Positions 62,474-64,000 of a stretch of 64,000 nucleotides of DNA are shown here, one piece after another. Both the position numbers and the translations under genes were made by a program. Origin of the DNA: Allobosea sp. BK604 (GTDB lineage Bacteria; Pseudomonadota; Alphaproteobacteria; Rhizobiales; Beijerinckiaceae); contig NZ_SLZF01000015.1 in NCBI RefSeq assembly GCF_004341515.1, positions 62,001-126,000 of the forward strand. The letters are read 5' to 3'. Positions within the stretch are counted from its first letter, which is position 1. Each line of letters starts with the position of its first letter. The notes below the pieces were generated by a model. That model was not told where the DNA came from, searched no databases, and saw only the letters and a program-made list of their open reading frames with translations.

Positions 62474-64000
62474 ATGCGTCTCGTCGTCGTTTCCAACCGC
62501 GTCACGATCCCTGAACGAAGCGAAAAGGCCGTGGCGGGCGGGCTGGCTGTCGCCCTGCGCGAGGCACTGGAGCAGCATGGCGGGCTCTGGTTCGGCTGGA
62601 GCGGGGCGATCAGCGAGGGCGGCGCCGTCCGCACGGTCCAGCGCGGCAAGGTCACCTACGCGGTGACCGACCTGAGCGAGACCGAGCGGCAGACCTATTA
62701 CCTCGGCTTCTCGAACCGGGCACTGTGGCCGAACATGCATTATCGGCTCGGCCTGACCGAGTTCTCGCGGACCGACTATGCCGGCTATCTCGCGGTCAAC
62801 CGGCGCTTCGCCAAGTCGCTGGCTGCCTTGCTCACCCCCGAGGATGTGATCTGGATCCATGATTACCATCTCATCCCGCTTGCCGCGGAGCTCCGCCGGC
62901 GCGGCGTGAAGAACCGGATCGGCTATTTCCACCATATCCCCTGGCCGCCGGCCGAAGTCTTTGGCGCGATGCCCTTCAGCACGACGCTGATCAGCACGAT
63001 GGGCTCGTATGATCTCGTCGGCGTGCAGACGCAGATCGATGCGCGCAACCTGATCAACGGCCTGGTGATGATGTGCGGGGCCAGGGCGGATGGCGCCAAG
63101 GTCACGATGGGTCGGCGCGAGACGATGGTCCAGGCCTTCCCGATCGGCATCGATGTCGAGGCGTTCCGCAAGCTCGCGACGGCCTCGGTGCGCGCCGCGA
63201 CGACGCCGATCCGCATGACCACGGGGCCGCTCGGTACGCGCAAGCTCGTCATCGGCGTCGACCGGCTCGATTATTCGAAGGGCATCGTCCAGCGGCTGGA
63301 GGCGTTCGGCCAGTTCCTGCGCAGCCATCCCGAATATCGCAAGGAGGTCGGTCTGCTGCAGATCGCGCCGCCCTCACGTTCCGACGTGCCCGAATATGCC
63401 GAGCTCGACCGCCAGTCGGACGAAGTCGCCGGCCGGCTCAATGCCGCGCTCGGCGAATTCGACTGGTCGCCGATCCGCGTCGTCAAGCGGGCCTATTCGC
63501 GCAGCGCCCTCGCGGGTTTCTATCGCCGCGCCCAGGTCGGGCTGGTGACGCCGATGCGCGACGGCATGAATCTGGTCGCCAAGGAATATGTCGCGGCGCA
63601 GGATCCGGCCGATCCGGGCGTGCTGGTGCTGTCGCGCTTTGCCGGCGCGGCGCAGCAACTGGGCGAAGCGCTGATCGTCAATCCCTATGATGTCCATGAG
63701 GTCGCGGAGGCGATCCGCACCGCGCTGGCCATGCCGAAATCCGAGCGGCAGCGCCGCTTCGAGCGCCTCTACGACACGATATCGGAAACCGATATCGACT
63801 GGTGGACGCGGCGTTATCTCTCGGTGCTGTCGGGCGTGGAACAGCCTGAGAATGACGAGATTTCGCCGGCGCCGCGCAAGCTTCCGGGCAGCGTCGGCAC
63901 GTCCGGACGCAGGTCGCCCCGGAGCAATCCGCACACCGCCCGAGACGCCGGCGCGCTGCCGGAACGCGGCGTCACGCTCTCGCACCAACCGCGGCGCGCC
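62474..64000 (+). CDS. otsA: Alpha,alpha-trehalose-phosphate synthase (3' truncated by window edge)
   Basis: OtsA makes trehalose 6-phosphate from UDP-glucose and glucose 6-phosphate. The frame is open to the last base, giving 509 residues without a stop. It has the GT20 pattern: MRLVVVSNRVTIPE at the N-terminus, VWIHDYHLIPLAAELR (126-141), IGYFHHIPWPP (149-159), VDRLDYSKGI, and RDGMNLVAKEYVAAQ. The catalytic fold ends near residue 460 (IDWWTRRYLSVL), so the remaining tail of 50 or more Pro/Arg/Ser/Gly-rich residues is an extension beyond the usual 460-480-residue enzyme. The ATG at 62474 is preceded by GGAGAATTCCCGAG. Confidence 0.95.
   Translation, partial: MRLVVVSNRVTIPERSEKAVAGGLAVALREALEQHGGLWFGWSGAISEGGAVRTVQRGKVTYAVTDLSETERQTYYLGFSNRALWPNMHYRLGLTEFSRTDYAGYLAVNRRFAKSLAALLTPEDVIWIHDYHLIPLAAELRRRGVKNRIGYFHHIPWPPAEVFGAMPFSTTLISTMGSYDLVGVQTQIDARNLINGLVMMCGARADGAKVTMGRRETMVQAFPIGIDVEAFRKLATASVRAATTPIRMTTGPLGTRKLVIGVDRLDYSKGIVQRLEAFGQFLRSHPEYRKEVGLLQIAPPSRSDVPEYAELDRQSDEVAGRLNAALGEFDWSPIRVVKRAYSRSALAGFYRRAQVGLVTPMRDGMNLVAKEYVAAQDPADPGVLVLSRFAGAAQQLGEALIVNPYDVHEVAEAIRTALAMPKSERQRRFERLYDTISETDIDWWTRRYLSVLSGVEQPENDEISPAPRKLPGSVGTSGRRSPRSNPHTARDAGALPERGVTLSHQPRRA

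Overview
The window reads as a gene-dense, visibly GC-rich chromosome segment of an alphaproteobacterium of the order Hyphomicrobiales. Bosea or a close relative is my best guess. The reasons are the gene order murA / DUF2948 / hisD / UPF0262 / low-molecular-weight phosphatase, the group cycM / kdsB / pheA, the proteins themselves, and several dispersed palindromic repeats of types common in this order. The taxonomic call is inference. No rRNA operon, complete tRNA, IS element, prophage or CRISPR array was seen. Both edges cut genes: a methyltransferase at the left and otsA at the right.

Layout. 1-5.7 kb: methyltransferase end, pyrD with a DUF952 partner, a LexA/S24-type regulator, and a sensor kinase behind a lipoamide-dehydrogenase-like flavoprotein that has lost its redox cysteines. 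5.9-9.4 kb: an RpfF-like (DSF-synthase family) crotonase followed on the same strand by a membrane PAS-GGDEF-EAL protein. This resembles the RpfF/RpfR signalling pair of Burkholderia and is the most interesting locus here. 9.9-16.3 kb: murA, hisD and their conserved small partners, then a chemoreceptor. 16.3-23.3 kb: yejABEF peptide importer with deoB. 23.5-27 kb: cytochrome c, kdsB, pheA, nudC. 27.1-31.8 kb: valine catabolism (mmsB, acyl-CoA dehydrogenase, mmsA) with a divergent LysR gene. 31.8-40 kb: a PleD-like diguanylate cyclase, an Fbp-type ABC importer lacking its ATPase, transaldolase, an SDR, HdeD, YceI and cytochrome b561.

40.3-52.5 kb: a catabolic block with a ThDP enzyme, a CoA-transferase, glutaryl-CoA dehydrogenase, a piperidine-6-carboxylate-type dehydrogenase, a divergent LysR gene with a perfect palindromic operator, a DadA-like flavoprotein, a LysE exporter and a class V aminotransferase. 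Together they suggest lysine/pipecolate breakdown through 2-aminoadipate and glutaryl-CoA. 52.6-55.2 kb: oxyR divergent from katA. 55.3-59.4 kb: a 923-residue TPR protein and an M20 peptidase. 59.5-64 kb: trehalose metabolism, with otsB and a GH15 hydrolase divergent from otsA.

Intergenic spaces hold at least five repeat families, including a 102-bp tandem duplication that begins in the stop codon of the cytochrome b561 gene, and near-perfect 30-bp-arm palindromes. c-di-GMP turnover (two proteins), DSF-like signalling, chemotaxis and peroxide defence are the regulatory themes.
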